In this document: positions 21,640 to 33,912 of the stretch, in pieces | How the letters are laid out: every line of letters starts with the position of its first letter | Numbering within the stretch: position 1 is the stretch's first letter | DNA from: Anthostomella pinea | Lineage: Eukaryota; Ascomycota; Sordariomycetes; Xylariales; Xylariaceae | Length of the DNA: 64,000 bases | Direction: 5' to 3' | Assembly: GCA_963556695.1 (NCBI GenBank) | Contig: CAUWAG010000010.1 | Location: 3,844,001-3,908,000, forward strand | Notes under the pieces: generated by a model | Told to the model about the DNA's origin: nothing | Databases searched by the model: none | Seen by the model: only the letters and a program-made list of their open reading frames with translations | Translations under genes and position numbers: made by a program

Positions 21640-21975
21640 TAAAGTCAGGAAGGGTGTTGACAGTAGCTGATGGCCGGCGGATGGTCCAGCAGAAGGAAGA
21701 AGACCAGATAGTCAAGGCGAGGAAGATGGTTGAAGCAGCAGATCTAAGGGCTCGCAATGCTGCGAAACGCTGTTTTTCTGAAGCAACAAAGGAGTCACGC
21801 AAACAGAGGCTTCTGGGAGACTGGCACCGGCGGAAATCTACGAATCTGGCCACAGTTGCAGGTGGTTGAGGCGTTTCTAGTTAGATAGATCGAAAACCTG
21901 GGTGTTTTGGTGATCTGGGTGTTTTGGTGTCCAAGCACCAGCTTTAGCTGGTGAGCCCGGGCAAATCCTGAATAA
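21640..21975 (+). pseudogene. 3' end of a decayed pogo-like transposon (transposase C-terminus)
   Basis: Frame 21654-21869 encodes LTVADGRRMVQQKEEDQI with an Arg/Lys/Ala-rich helix (AADLRARNAAKRCFSEATKE), the usual C-terminal tail of fungal CENPB/DDE transposases. Downstream is a direct repeat, CCTGGGTGTTTTGGTGATCTGGGTGTTTTGG by position 21896-21928, like subterminal repeats of Fot-type ends. The catalytic part is missing. Confidence 0.5.
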
Positions 21976-22359
21976 AGTGGGGCGTGGCACGGGTAGTATC
22001 TAACAGCAGGAGCCCCAGTCCCGTCAAGGGCCTAGCGCTGGATCGGGATCAAGAGCCTCCGTACCAATCAGATCGCAGGGCTTAACGCAGGAAGAGAGAT
22101 GGGTGCCATTTCGTTCTGGAACCTCACTTCTATAAACCATCATTCACGCTGTCTGACAGCAACCTCGAGTACTTTTCCCAGTCCTTGGGCGCTTCAAGGG
22201 CATCTACGGACCTGACAAGATTCGGCCAGACCAGGTTCGCCCATTCCGTTGAGATCGTATTGCCGATTCTATCGAAATCATATCGCCGATCTTCTTGGCC
22301 AGACCGCCAGATGGTATCGGGGACTTCATTTGGATTACTATTGTTAAAGAACATGCTTA

Positions 22360-22677
22360 GTGGCACGCAACGTGGATGTGGGCTATATCACGACAGAGTC
22401 ACAACAACGCGTGCTGTCCCTTGCTAGGCCTTGTGAGAAATTCACGACCGCTACAACCAAGGGAGAAAAGTTTACAACCGAGGATGAGAAGTCTACGATC
22501 GGGGGCGAGAAGTCTAGACTGTCTAGGACCGGGAGACGCACCAGCAACGAGATAGCCACTCACACCACGATAGCTTGCACCATGGCTTCCACAGGCTCGG
22601 GCCGATGCGTCATATGCGGAGCGGCATACGTACAAAGCCTTGACCACAAAGCATGCCATCAATTTCGGACATGTTAG
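22360..22677 (+). CDS. Possible small protein with in-frame tandem repeat and Cys/His tail
   Basis: The frame contains an imperfect 7-residue repeat (EKFTTATTKG, EKFTTEDEKST, GEKSRLS) and ends with CVICGAAYVQSLDHKACHQF and RTC, a possible zinc site. Another Cys-rich frame (CLFPWCYQGRQTFTRR) starts ~55 bp downstream, so both may be exons or remnants of one zinc-finger gene. No family recognised. Confidence 0.25.
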   Translation: MARNVDVGYITTESQQRVLSLARPCEKFTTATTKGEKFTTEDEKSTIGGEKSRLSRTGRRTSNEIATHTTIACTMASTGSGRCVICGAAYVQSLDHKACHQFRTC

Positions 22678-22944
22678 ATGGAACCAATGACTGCATGCAC
22701 TGAGGCGGAGAATTGACCAAGGAGATGAAATGTGTTTGTTCCCTTGGTGTTACCAGGGCCGACAAACCTTTACTCGCCGTCTTGACAACTGGGCTACCAG
22801 CTATTTCTTCCGCCTCTGCTCACAGGTCGACCCTACTACTTGTGCTTTCTTTCACCAAGCAACAACGACTGCTGGCGTCACAATTCTACACATTGCTTCA
22901 GTCAATCATACATACCTTTTACGTTGCTGCTGCATTCAACAACA

Positions 22945-24308
22945 ATGGAGCTACCAGTCGAGGTCATTGACCAGATTCTCGACGACATTATCGAGAACGA
23001 GCCTGCTGCCCCTCGCCTTTCCCGGTGTGCAATCTTCGGAGCGAAGTGGAAGTTCGCTGTCGAAGCTCGCACATTCCAGGAGATAAAGATCACCAACAGA
23101 TACCAGGATATTCAACAGTTCCACGCCGCGTTCAACACGGACAAGAGCCGGCAGACCATTGTGAAGGTCATCAACTTTGATATCATCTTGCCAACCTACC
23201 CGAAGTATCGTCGTCATCAGGCGGAGACTGTTCATGAGATCAGACTCAACAGAACCGCCTTCACGTCAGCGATTCACCGTCTGTTCACCACTCTGGGGAG
23301 CTGGAACCACGAACTCCCGGCTCAAGGAAACGATCTGCGCCTCTGCCTGAATGTATACTCACCCTCTGATTACGTTCGATGTTTCGGAATGCAGATTACT
23401 CAAGGATGGGTTTATCCACGCTTAGACGGCAAATTCCTACACCTCGCCCTCTGTGAGTTCCTCCGGAACCCAGGCGCGCGTCTTCTGGAGGCCAAATCTG
23501 TCACTGAGCTGGAATGGGACGGTCGACCGCTCCATCCAACAGCAGTTGGCTCGATTTTGAAGGCGTTGCCTCAACTCAAGGACGCCTTCATGTATCTCAC
23601 CCAACCGGCCAACCGACTGAAGGTTGAAAAGCTTCAGCACCGCCAAGGTCGGTACTCTGACTACTCTATTTTCCCACGGTCTCAACTAACCTCTTCGTGT
23701 TGACAGCACTCGCATCATCTCTAGTATCGTTGAGCCTTGCTCACCTGACGCATTTGACACTTGACTATCCCCAGGACTACGTGTCCAACCATGACTTCGT
23801 TCCCGGATCACTATGTGATCCTAATGGGCAAGATCGGCTTTCGCTTGCGATCCACACTATTTGCCAACAGTCTCCGATCCGCCAACTTGTACTGGGTCGA
23901 GATTTCAACGTGTCTCGCGAGCTATTCTTCGGCCGAAACGACCGACTCGAAGTCGGAGAACTCTGGCCTTCGATGGAGGTTGTCACGATCATGGCTAGTG
24001 TGATCGCACCTGACGGAGGTTACTTTCTTACAGGTACGAAGCCTCGGGGTCGCCCGCGCTACCGCACCCATGGCCGACCCGGCCGCGTTCGTCGCCTACA
24101 GAACGGACAGGAGCCGTATAACCCTTGGCGTAACGAGATCGACCACGAGAAAGTCAAACCGATGATGAGAGCCGTAACAACTGCAATTTTTCGCATGCCG
24201 CGACTCGAGAAAGCCGATTTCTCCATCGGTTCTTTCACCGTTCGACTTCGGTACCGCAATCCCGGCCGTAAGGACGGTAAGGCCAACGACGAAGAAACAC
24301 TGATATAA
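22945..24308 (+). CDS. F-box domain protein (fungal DUF6546-like)
   Basis: Exons 22945-23647 and 23707-24308 give 434 aa; the 59-nt intron has GTCGGT, CTAAC and ACAG signals and keeps frame. The N-terminus MELPVEVIDQILDDIIEN is an F-box helix start, followed by AIFGAKWKFAVEARTFQEIKI as in fungal F-box proteins with a leucine-rich or DUF6546-like body. Such proteins recruit substrates to SCF ubiquitin ligases; the substrate here is unknown. The stop TAA at 24306-24308 is followed in the same frame by 39 coding-like codons (VGSYHANWQVPSDLSTLWDD onward) to TGA 24426-24428, so the C-terminus may be truncated by a recent nonsense change. Confidence 0.7.
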
Positions 24309-24428
24309 GTCGGCTCGTACCACGCGAACTGGCAAGTGCCGAGCGACTTGAGCACGCTCTGGGATGACTTGGTGGGAGAGCAGGGTGAGGTTCGGCTTGA
24401 TGACGACACATATAACTTCTCCGGCTGA

Positions 24429-25896
24429 AGGGGCCACGGACCTCGAACGTCCTGAAGTCAAATGAAAGGAAGCCCGTACGCTTCCTACGTTTGGCGACTT
24501 GAGGAAGGAACAGGGGCTATGGTGTCCGGGACTTGATGATGAGAGATGAACGGGCCACCTGTCGGCTCGATTCGTTGCCTGCCAGTGAAGATGCGCAGCA
24601 ATGATGCTGAACACAAATATTGAATCGATGGGCATTCGACCACTATGAAGTTTCTGAACAGGATAATAACAGCCTTCAGACTTCTTGACTGAGTGACATG
24701 GAAGCAGCTTTTTGACACAGTTATATTGTGCATCTATAGATGTAGAGCGTGGAAGCTATTAAAACTGTAGTACCTGGATTCTCAAGAGGGCACGGGAACA
24801 ACTTCTCGAATATGACGCCTTGAGCTGATGTATATCATACTCAACAGGTCGCCTCGGTGGGCATTGGTATTTGTGGAATTCGTTTGGGCGGAATATCTTC
24901 ACCGGAGGCAAACTCACGACGGCTGCCAAGGGCTGAGGGGCGGAAGACGAAGGTGGCTGCAAGCTGGATCCCGCATCAATGACAGCCTCGCACTCAAGTC
25001 CTTGTGTGACAATGTGGATGAAAGCACCAACTGTCAAAGACAGCGAGCGACTTGTTTGACTGAGATCCCTCAACTTGCATTTCGAAGTGCTTGAAGTCCC
25101 TCGGTTCGTACCCCAGTCCCGGAACTGACCGGCCGGACGAAGCAGGGGAGAGATGCATCGTCAGCCTCACTTTTTGAACCGCTCTGATTCATCTGCGTGA
25201 TACGAACACAGCATGGCGTGACTCTGCATGCAGTCACGCTCTTGATTCGGAATGGACTCACAATTGATACCTGGCACAATTCGGTTGTAGCCTGCATTTT
25301 GCTTGCTAATCTATTGTTTTACGGTGATCTGAAGCCTGGACTTCCGAAAGAGACCAGCAAATGGCAGCGCCCCGGAGTACGCGGGGAAGTACAACCTGGT
25401 ATATGCAAACGAGCGAGCCTGAAAGAGAGCACGAATCTTACTCGCGCTGACGCCGGCTCACAGCAGCTGGCTGTCATATCTCGGATCCCACAGATGATGG
25501 CTTTAGGTATGTATGCAGGTGCAATACCGGTATTGCCTGGCTGTACGCCTCGACGTGCCTATTGGAATCTATCCTTGATAGCGACCCGCCCACTTCTCTC
25601 TTCCCTCTTCCCGTCAGCACATCGCACTGGCCTAGTGGCCAGCGCATGAGCTATATAATGCCCAGCCTCCTAGGCAATTGCAGTTTCACCTCCTACCGAT
25701 TCGGGATTCCCTGAAGCCAAACCCAAGGCAGACAAGACGCACATCAAAGCCCATGTCTCCGTTGGGATCGTTAGCCCTGAAGAACGCCCTTGCCGTCATC
25801 ACTTTCGGCAAGACCAGATACTGTCGTTCTGCCCTACAGATTCTCATAGGGTCCAATCGCCGCCAAAGTGGGCTAAGAAGACAGAGAATAAGCGCA
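24429..25896. other. Gene-free stretch
   Basis: No frame with family support. It contains the presumed promoter of the next gene; a TATATAA lies near 25650 (AGCTATATAATGCCC), ~240 bp before the ATG. Confidence 0.4.
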
Positions 25897-26707
25897 ATGG
25901 CTCGTGAGAACACGCATCACTCGTCTAAAGCCCAACGTGGACATCGCCACAAACCGAAGCAGCGCGAAGAAAGGCTCAAGGACAGCCCGAAGAAGCCGGA
26001 CGTAGCAGCTAAGGGTGACATCAACGAGAAAGCTCGAACTGCGACCTCGGCGTGGTCCAATTCGGTGCCCGATCCCGAGAGCGGGCGCTTCAACTATCAA
26101 GCGCGACAGACGCCTGATGGTGCGTCGTTCGTGTCTTCTGGCTTTTTCTAACTGCATTACTGACGGGTAGCAAGGACGATGGCAGTGGACGATCTCGGGT
26201 CTGAGCTCGGGTACGCATTCGCAGTACTTTGATCTTGGGACCTCCATGCCCATGGTCTATACAAAAGTTGGGACGACGACACCCTGCATAGCAGACAACA
26301 GCGCGGAGTACCCCTTGCAGAGCCAGCAACCATATCAGCAGCCCAATCAGATATCCCCCCAAGATAGCGGGAGTACTCTCCAGAGCGCTATAGCTCCCCA
26401 CGTTGAAATCGCGAAACCCGCCATAAAGTTACCCATCCCGGCTGAGGGAAAAGTTGGTCAAACGGCGGCAGCCGCGGAAAAAAAGCACGCAGCGAAGAAG
26501 AACGGTCCTGAGACTACAGGCAGAAGACAAGATGAAAGGAGACATGAAAGGAGACATGGTAGTCATAGCGGGAAGCATCGTCGGGACAGAGACCCTGGGC
26601 ATGTGCACGGCAAAAAGGAGCATGCCGGTCGAAAGAAACACGATAGGGTCGACGCGAAGGGTAAGGTGTCGCAATGGTTGCACCAGCCTTCTTACGATGA
26701 TCAGTGA
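25897..26707 (+). CDS. Hypothetical basic, His/Arg/Lys-rich protein
   Basis: ATG 25897 (MARENTHHSSKAQRGHRHKPK) to a GTGCGT donor at 26120, then exon 2 from about 26175 to TGA at 26705-26707, gives ~251 aa in frame. The junction reads QTPDG-RWQWTISGLSSGTHS. The acceptor is CAAG; a branch CTAAC lies 25-30 nt upstream. An alternative 40-nt intron (26131-26170) also keeps frame. The C-terminal part is strongly basic with an in-frame 12-bp duplication (ERRHERRH) and runs such as KHRRDRDPGHVHGKKEH. This suggests nucleic-acid binding or nuclear localisation, but no domain is recognised. The start could also lie upstream (MSPLGSL). Confidence 0.4.
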
Positions 26708-27758
26708 GTTGGGAGATCGATACACGACCGTAACACTTCATCATGACATTGCACCCTAGGCTCAAAGGTGAAGGTTTTGGTAAGATACTGGTCTGGTATA
26801 GAACGGATTCTATGAGACAATGTAGATACCTCACTTGCTCGACATCTCACTCATACTGCAACCTCCTCATTGACATTTTGCTGATTCTCGCAGTCTGCTG
26901 TTAGGTCGGTTGAGATCATGATTCATTACTGAGCATAAGCGCCACTCTGAACTCGAGGTGACTGCGCTCAACTGTCAAGACCAACGTTGTAAAGTCACAC
27001 CCTTTCTCACGCAAAGCTCTTGTAACTTTACAGATGATATGCTATTGAGTAAGTTCGAGTCCTAGTCCTACAACCAGGATGAACCTCGCTGGGTAACGAG
27101 CGACAACAGCCCTGTATTGTACCGTCAGGTAAATGTGAGGCCACGCTGATTGAAGGAGAAGGTTTAAATATTCCCATTAATGAGGAAGTTACCAGGATCA
27201 CGTGTTCACCGAATAAGTGCTCTTTTGGAAGACGCCGTCTCAAGTATGTTCTCCAAGTTTGAACCAATTCAAGAGACGACGCGAACGATTGGACTTGAAG
27301 GCTCTGAGATGCATCCTGAACCATCCGAGGTCAAGTCAGGAAACCGCCACGTAGAGTGAAGATTTGTGAAGACGTGAATGAAGAGTGAAGAAAGCTGAAA
27401 AAGCCACGATAGGAAGTCCTCCCTTAGATACGTGCGGACTGCTCGATCTCAGCCTCAGCCCTGGCCGTGCAGCTCATGGGCTTAAAGACAGAAAACCCCG
27501 GAAAAACTCAGTATAGAAAAGTGGGGTATTAGCATCGAAGATTTCGACGTTAAACTGTGCAAGATGGAGGGTTGAAAATGGATGTCAAACGTGCGAAATG
27601 ACTGAAGGTTTCTGCCTCTTCCGCGCCATCCCATGTACATGTACCGCCATCCGGAAGGTTCACCCACAAGGCCCAGCGGCATCCAAAGTTTCAAGCCATA
27701 GGCTTGAGTGGATCGAACTTGCTATCTTGGCAAATCTTGTTCAAGATAATGATAGGCT

Positions 27759-27771
27759 CTAACCCTAACCC
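27759..27771. repeat. Interstitial telomere-like motif
   Basis: TAACCCTAACCCT is two copies of the fungal telomere hexamer (TTAGGG on the other strand). Too short to prove telomeric origin. Confidence 0.4.
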
Positions 27772-28562
27772 TCAATCAAGGATGGTAATGGAGGCCTCTC
27801 AAAAAAGAACCTCAAACAAAAGACCAGAATGCTGCGAAACGCCACGCTACCTATTAGATAGTGGGTTGTAGGATCGAAGATAGATCGTATGCAAGATGGA
27901 GCTCGCGATGTACCCCTTTTCAGCAACTCCTCCTACTCATAAGTTGCGCTGAGTCTGGCAGTAGATACCGACGTGTTGCATGTGTTCAGAGGTTTCAAAC
28001 CAAAGTTCGCCCGCCTCTCTTCCTCGTCACCCTTGCCTGTGATACATCCCATACTCGATGCAGTCGGCCCCGTGAGAGTCGTGGTCTTCGTAGGTGAAGT
28101 TGGGACAGTAAGGGGTGTGGACGTAGTCCGAATCGCACTGCAGTACCCATGGTCAGTGTCACGCGTCGATTCTCGGTGAAATCTGAAGTGATAAAATGCG
28201 TCGTTTCAAGACAGTATGGGACGAATGTGAAAGGGGGCCGTGTACGGTTTTCTTGCGTGGTACTCACAGTGGTCGTCCAGGAATATACGGGCTCCCCATT
28301 CAGGGGCCCTCGGCCACACTCCAAACAATAGTACCACCACCGCCAGGCATGACACATGATGGTTCAGATGTCCTCTTGCGAGAAAGTGTACGATGGGTGA
28401 AGCTTGTGATTAAGCCTGCGATGCCCCGACGAGCTGGAAGTGTCTCGGTGGCGTGTCTGGCCGAGATCGTGTGTCTGCTTGTGTGTCTGCTTGTGTGTCA
28501 GGAGTGGCCTTGACCAGAGACTCCCGGGCACTGCACTTACCATGGTCACCAAGTATGGTTCG

Positions 28563-28807
28563 GACAAGACGTCTTCTTGGAATCTATGGACGGTCGTTAG
28601 TTTTTATGGTTTGGGATGATTTGCGGCGTTTTATTATGTTAGACTTTGCGTACGGCACGGGGGCACTCTGCTTGCTGTTCTATTTTAGGACATTTGGTTT
28701 TTTTTTGGTCATTGGGTTTGGCTCTTCCCTTGCGGTCGAGGAGCTCAAGTTAACTGAAGGATTAAAAATAATCGACAAGACGTCTTCGTTGGAATCTTGG
28801 ATGATCG
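28563..28807 (+). repeat. Imperfect 36-bp direct repeat, 209 bp apart
   Basis: GACAAGACGTCTTC-TTGGAATC at 28563 recurs with few changes at 28772 (GACAAGACGTCTTCGTTGGAA...). The spacing unit may be a decayed local duplication. Confidence 0.55.
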
Positions 28808-29540
28808 TTGCATCAATCTCTGATTGGTGATATAAAAGTAGCGATTCTCAAGTGTCGAGTAGTTGCAGGAAGACAGGACTCGACCATGTTGAATACCTCT
28901 GGAAGGTGTAAGGGTGCATAAATGACGGTCTAGTATCCTATGCCTCTTCCAAAATCTGAAAATACAGGTTTCTATAGACAGTGGCTGGCGTCGGTATAGG
29001 CAAGTGCCCCTCCCTCCACGATTCCCTCATCCCCTCACTTACAGGACTTGGATTTGCGGAGAGCAGGGATCGAAGTATCACGGATGGCACTTGAGCATGC
29101 CAAGAGGGTTGCAAGAATGTGTGACGCCACCTGCAGGCCAGGCAAGGTGCTTTCTTTGGCTTGGATATAGCTGTTGTCATTTGATTCACCGTGGTGCGAA
29201 TGGGAAGCGGCTTCACACGGGTTGCCGTGTTCGGTGAGCTTCTAAATCGGAGGCCTCCGGCGGACCATCCAATGCCGAGCAGTGAATGCTGGTAGACCGT
29301 ATGATACCAAACCTCATCGTAGGGAGGTATATAATTTAGCCCTTGAGCCGCGCTCTGCGCCCTTGAGCGAGTTGTTGTTCCAAGGGGGCTGCGTGGGCAC
29401 ACCTTTGCCAACCTTATTCTGTGCACCGTTAAAGTCTCCCGCCGTACCACGTGAGCCGCCGGAGTTGGAGAGGTATAAACAAAGGCTCTGTAGTCGGCCC
29501 AGATCGTCAGTCGGAGCCGCCGTCGCCGTTGCCGTCGCCG

Positions 29541-29570
29541 ACGTCAACGTCAACGTCAACGTCAACGTCA
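29541..29570. repeat. (GTCAAC)n microsatellite
   Basis: About five uninterrupted hexamer units. Confidence 0.9.
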
Positions 29571-31210
29571 TGTCTTGAATTCCAGGTTGGGCCCGTCCCG
29601 TACGTAGTCACCCTGGCCGTCCAGGAAACGGGACTCCGCCAATACGGATAGCAGGGATAGGTTATTTTTTTGCTTCGGTTTTCTGATACCATGTCGGATG
29701 TCACGAATGAGTGAAGGAGATCTGAATCGAGATACTCAACCTTGGGTCCGTGGGAAGCCGAGGGAGGATTGGATCAGTATCATGTACGGCGGACAGCGGC
29801 CGTTGCTCGCCCTGCCCGTTCCTGGGTAGATGCAACGAGTGATAACTTGCTTCGTCAAGTCTTCGGACCTGGATAGGTAGGCGGTAGCTAGGACGGCGTG
29901 TTGACTGCCGTACGGTATTCATTCGTAGTGGGAGGGTCTGGTTTGGTCCTTGGGATGAACCATGAATGCTAGATATCGAGCGGCTCAAGAGGTGACCTGC
30001 ACCGTGGCCAACTGGCGACTGTATCCGATCTGAGACGATAACAAAAATAATGGGTACGCCTACAATGGCTAATTCTAAATAAGTTTGGTGCCCGTGGCTT
30101 GTCGAAGATTGAATGCAGTAGCGAAGGGATCTGATTGAAGCTTACCTTATGGATAGGTACGCCGGGCAGCCACGAACTCAGCGCTGCAACCAACCCCACT
30201 AAGCTTTACTAATTGGAATGCCTGCTCTAAGCGCTTCTTGCCAGCTACAACACCCATCTATCTGCGAGCCCCGCATCGTCAGCTGAGAGCGACAGACAGA
30301 CACAGGCAGGCAACAATCAGGCACTGAGAAACGGCGTACGCGCTTCAAGTTCTACTGTTATTCAGGTCCCTCGTGGCTGATATCTGAATGGTCCATATCC
30401 TTCCCACATGGCCATTCTCGACCGGGTCCCCCATTCACACATTCACAAAACCGAATCATTCACCAAGGTAGGCTCCGTCCCAGTGACGTCGTGCTTTCTT
30501 GGCCGTCACACCACCTGCACGCCTAACCTCTCACCTCTCACCTCTCAACGCCGCGACGTACCTAAAGGTACTGACTGTCGTTGTCGTGCAGGCAGACCGG
30601 CGCTCTGAATGTCGCTTCGACAGAATCACTGCATCCCCAAAGCCTTTAGGAAGAAGCCGAGACTTCGACTTCTGCACTGCCAGTACCCGTCTTGTCGACA
30701 GCGACGGGAAAGACTGACCACCAAACTAAGGTTCCTTAGGCAGGCACCAGGCGGACCTCCAGCCCATCAGATTACCGACTGCAACTCCAGCCTCCAGCCT
30801 CCGGCCTCCAGGCGCTACTGGTGTCACGCGCACCTCGCACCTCCACTCCCTATCACCTTATCGTACAGTGGCATTGCTGCAGCTGGATTAGGTCCGTCCC
30901 GCTGTGACAACCTGGAAGTACCTTGCCTGAGGTGACCTTGCCTTCCGAGTTGTCAGCCTTCTTGATCTTCACTGCAGCTGCACACTCCATTCTCACATTG
31001 CCGCCATCCATTCCTGATCTTGTCCAACATCCCCTTGGCCCTTGGCTCCTGCCAGTCATTTCGCATCCCACCAGCATCGCACAGTGTTGCCCTTTCCTGG
31101 GTTGCGTCTTCCCTCTGCACCTGTTCATCGAGTGCGCAACTGCCCGTCTGTGCCTGCGATCTCGTTCCACAGGCCTGTTCAGTAAGGTCTGAGTGATTGC
31201 TGCCCCAAGA

Positions 31211-32743
31211 ATGTCTGGCACATTGCGGTCTTCACGACGCGGCAAGATGGCAAATGGCGGCAGAGAACAGGCTGCACGGGACACAGTCCTGGGACTTGTT
31301 GGCCATGGTGCTGATGATCCCGGAGATGGCACCAATTCCATTACTCTTGAGGATCCGGACCAAGAGGACATTGCGATGGCTGACGCTGCTATCGTGTCAA
31401 CGCCACAGCCCAAGATCGCTTCTAACCCATCAGTACAAGATTCCGCATCTTCTGCCCACTTGACGCACTCAACGTCGGGATTGAACTCTTCAGCATTCCT
31501 TACCACCACTCCCTCGTCCGGAGGAAAGCGGCTTCGGCATATATTGCTAAGTTCATCAACCAAGACCACGCCCAGCACCACCACCTCCAACCTTGAAGAT
31601 TCCCGGGACATTCGACATGTCGAGCCAGAACGGCCGTATGAGGACAGAGAGGACGACGAAATCGGCGGAGATGATGACGGTACGGAAATCGGCGAGGGCT
31701 ACCAGCCACATGCGAGCTCGCGTGGAGGGAAGTCGGCGCGAAATCACCCAGAGACTGGCCAGCTTCGCGTGCCGACGCGTCGTTCTGCGCGCATTGGTGC
31801 CAAAACGCTGTTGGCACGTGGTTCGGGGCCATCAGATGCTCTCTGTGGCTCACTGAGCGATGGCTCTACCTCAGTCAGCCATGACAATCGAGTTCGCAAG
31901 AAGCAGAGGCGGGTGAAGTCCACGAGTCGTCTCACGGGGACCGCGGGGATTGTTCGACGATCGGCACGGCTCGCCAAGCCGCTTTCGGTATTCCACAAAT
32001 ACCCCGACTTGCCGGAGGAAATGAAGATCATGATCTGGGAAGCTGCCATTAGCCCACGACTGGTGTATCTGTGTAACCGATTAAACATCAGCCTGCCGAC
32101 TGCTGTTCATATCCCTACCACGCCTGGCATCCAGAACAGCCTGCCCACCTGGTTTGCGGCGTGCGGCCTGTCGACCTGGGTCGCCGAAAAAAACTACACC
32201 AAGCTGTTCAGCCTCCACCATTTCCAGCCGCCCTCCATCGATCTCACCACATGCCAAGACGTCAATATCAACGCCGACATCGTCGTATTCGAGCCTTGCC
32301 ATAGCGGCTGCCGAGCAATGTACTGTGCCAGAGCCCAATACAGCGAACAGGATCGTAGCCAGGTGCGTTTTCTGGCTGTACAGATCGATTCCCCCAATCT
32401 GGTGGCGGCTGCTGAGCCCGGTTGGGTGTCAGTGGGAAGATCGTGGCCGAACGTTGAGACACTGTACTTCATCAAGGGTGGCGTCAAGCGGCCGGAAAAA
32501 CAAGAGAAGGCCATGATTCGGGTCAAAGAAGACAACCACGACTCCAACCTGCGCAAGGCGTTCGACGAATGGAAGAAGAATGCCGGGAAGTACGAGAAGG
32601 TTGCTTCGCTGCAGTTTGTCAAGGTCGTCGACCAAGAACCTCAGATGAAGAACGAGAAGGACGGGGACAAGAAGGCCAAAGATCGGTACAAATCTGTAGA
32701 CGATCGCAAAACAGGCCTCCCTAAAGACATCATAATCGGATGA
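31211..32743 (+). CDS. 2EXR-domain protein
   Basis: Single exon, 510 aa, from ATG 31211 (MSGTLRSSRRGKMANGG). The first ~250 residues are low-complexity, Ser/Thr/acidic and with two SAR(I/L) basic patches (TRRSARIGAK, RRSARLAKP). The 2EXR signature follows: FHKYPDLPEEMKIMIWEAAI and SPRLVYLC. The C-terminus is Lys-rich coiled coil (EKQEKAMIRVKEDNHDSN, KKNAGKYEKV). 2EXR is an expanded fungal family of unknown function related to F-box-like adaptor proteins. A broken relative is at 2264-3076. The long disordered N-terminus is atypical. Confidence 0.75.
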   Translation: MSGTLRSSRRGKMANGGREQAARDTVLGLVGHGADDPGDGTNSITLEDPDQEDIAMADAAIVSTPQPKIASNPSVQDSASSAHLTHSTSGLNSSAFLTTTPSSGGKRLRHILLSSSTKTTPSTTTSNLEDSRDIRHVEPERPYEDREDDEIGGDDDGTEIGEGYQPHASSRGGKSARNHPETGQLRVPTRRSARIGAKTLLARGSGPSDALCGSLSDGSTSVSHDNRVRKKQRRVKSTSRLTGTAGIVRRSARLAKPLSVFHKYPDLPEEMKIMIWEAAISPRLVYLCNRLNISLPTAVHIPTTPGIQNSLPTWFAACGLSTWVAEKNYTKLFSLHHFQPPSIDLTTCQDVNINADIVVFEPCHSGCRAMYCARAQYSEQDRSQVRFLAVQIDSPNLVAAAEPGWVSVGRSWPNVETLYFIKGGVKRPEKQEKAMIRVKEDNHDSNLRKAFDEWKKNAGKYEKVASLQFVKVVDQEPQMKNEKDGDKKAKDRYKSVDDRKTGLPKDIIIG

Positions 32744-33912
32744 TGCCGCAGCATGATGGTCGCATGTTACGACAGGGATCGGGAATGGTGAGATGGAGTT
32801 CCGCAGAGAAGTCAGGTCTCGAGACAAGTCGTCGAGAAGGATTTCCGAAGATACCCAGGGTTATGATGGAGTTGGCCTGCTATTGTGGTGCCTTGTTACT
32901 CGGTTCATCGTCCAGGAAGACTGGAAATGGCGTTTGAGGTCAATGGATTCGATGGATGGTGGGAAACCACCTCGGGGTTGAGACATGGGTTACATCGCAC
33001 TTCGCTAGCCGGCAGCGTTGACAAAGAAAGTATTTGCAAAAGACGCGACAAAGGTTTAATTAAGTATGTTGGGCACCGCGTTCAGCTCCATGCCCTGCCC
33101 GCAAAGCCCCACTAAATCCAGGGTGATAAGCCACAGTAGCCACCTTGGCGCGTGCATTAGCTACATCCAAACTGTGGCTGAAGAAACACCTTTATTAAGA
33201 GCTCGGTCGCCTCGTGTCTCGATGCCATCCACCGATGTCCTTCCAACGGCAGTCTCCTCCTGATGCCGCCAAGTACATGCAGTAGCACTGTACGTGGCAG
33301 TAAACCCAGGTGCAGGTACCGTACGACCGCCAAACCTACCTTACCTTACCTACTGGGTAGGCGCATTCCCAACAGATGTCTCGGAAACGGCCAGGCACCT
33401 CCAGTGTGGCCTGCTGCCTGCTGCCTGCAGTTGCCTGAAGACATGTGCCTCTTTGTCTGATGGGTGTTGGTGTTGCAGAATTGAGTATAGGAAGCCATGG
33501 GGTTCTTCAGACTGCTGCTGCTGCTGCTGTTGGTGCTGCAGGTGGTGGCGGTTGAGTCATCCAGCAGGGGCTCAAACTTCAATGGTAGGTAAGGTAGGCA
33601 ACACCTCCAAATTCGATCATTGAGAGTACCTCGCGCTAGGTATGCAGGCTGCCTGATGCACGTGTGACTGCCTTTGAGATCTCTATAAGACCTGGGACAG
33701 AGTATTTCCACATCCAGTTCTCACCTCTCTCTGCCTTGCCTACCTAAGGTACTACTCTGCATCCCCTTGTCACACTCTCTCCCTCAACCACTACTTCACA
33801 CCGCAAGCTACCGTCCTGGAGACATTGCAATATTCCATTTGACACCAGCACATTCCTCTGCCAAACAGTTCTTGACTTGTTACTCTTCTCTCAGCAGTGA
33901 GCTTACGAGATC
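32744..33912. other. Intergenic region with repeats
   Basis: Holds the AAA-gene promoter. Contains TACCTTACCTTACC-like motifs (about 33338-33358 and inverted near 33585) common in fungal intergenic DNA, and a CTG-type trinucleotide run at about 33512-33540. No gene seen. Confidence 0.45.

Larger units (their letters stand above)
26708..31210. other. 4.5-kb stretch without a supported gene
   Basis: Both strands show only short, mutually overlapping frames. Contents noted: a short telomere-like motif (27759), a 36-bp imperfect direct repeat (28563 and 28772), a GTCAAC microsatellite (29541) and a 13-bp tandem repeat near 28470-28500. The last kilobase is C/T-rich and is the likely promoter and leader of the 2EXR gene. 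Confidence 0.45.
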
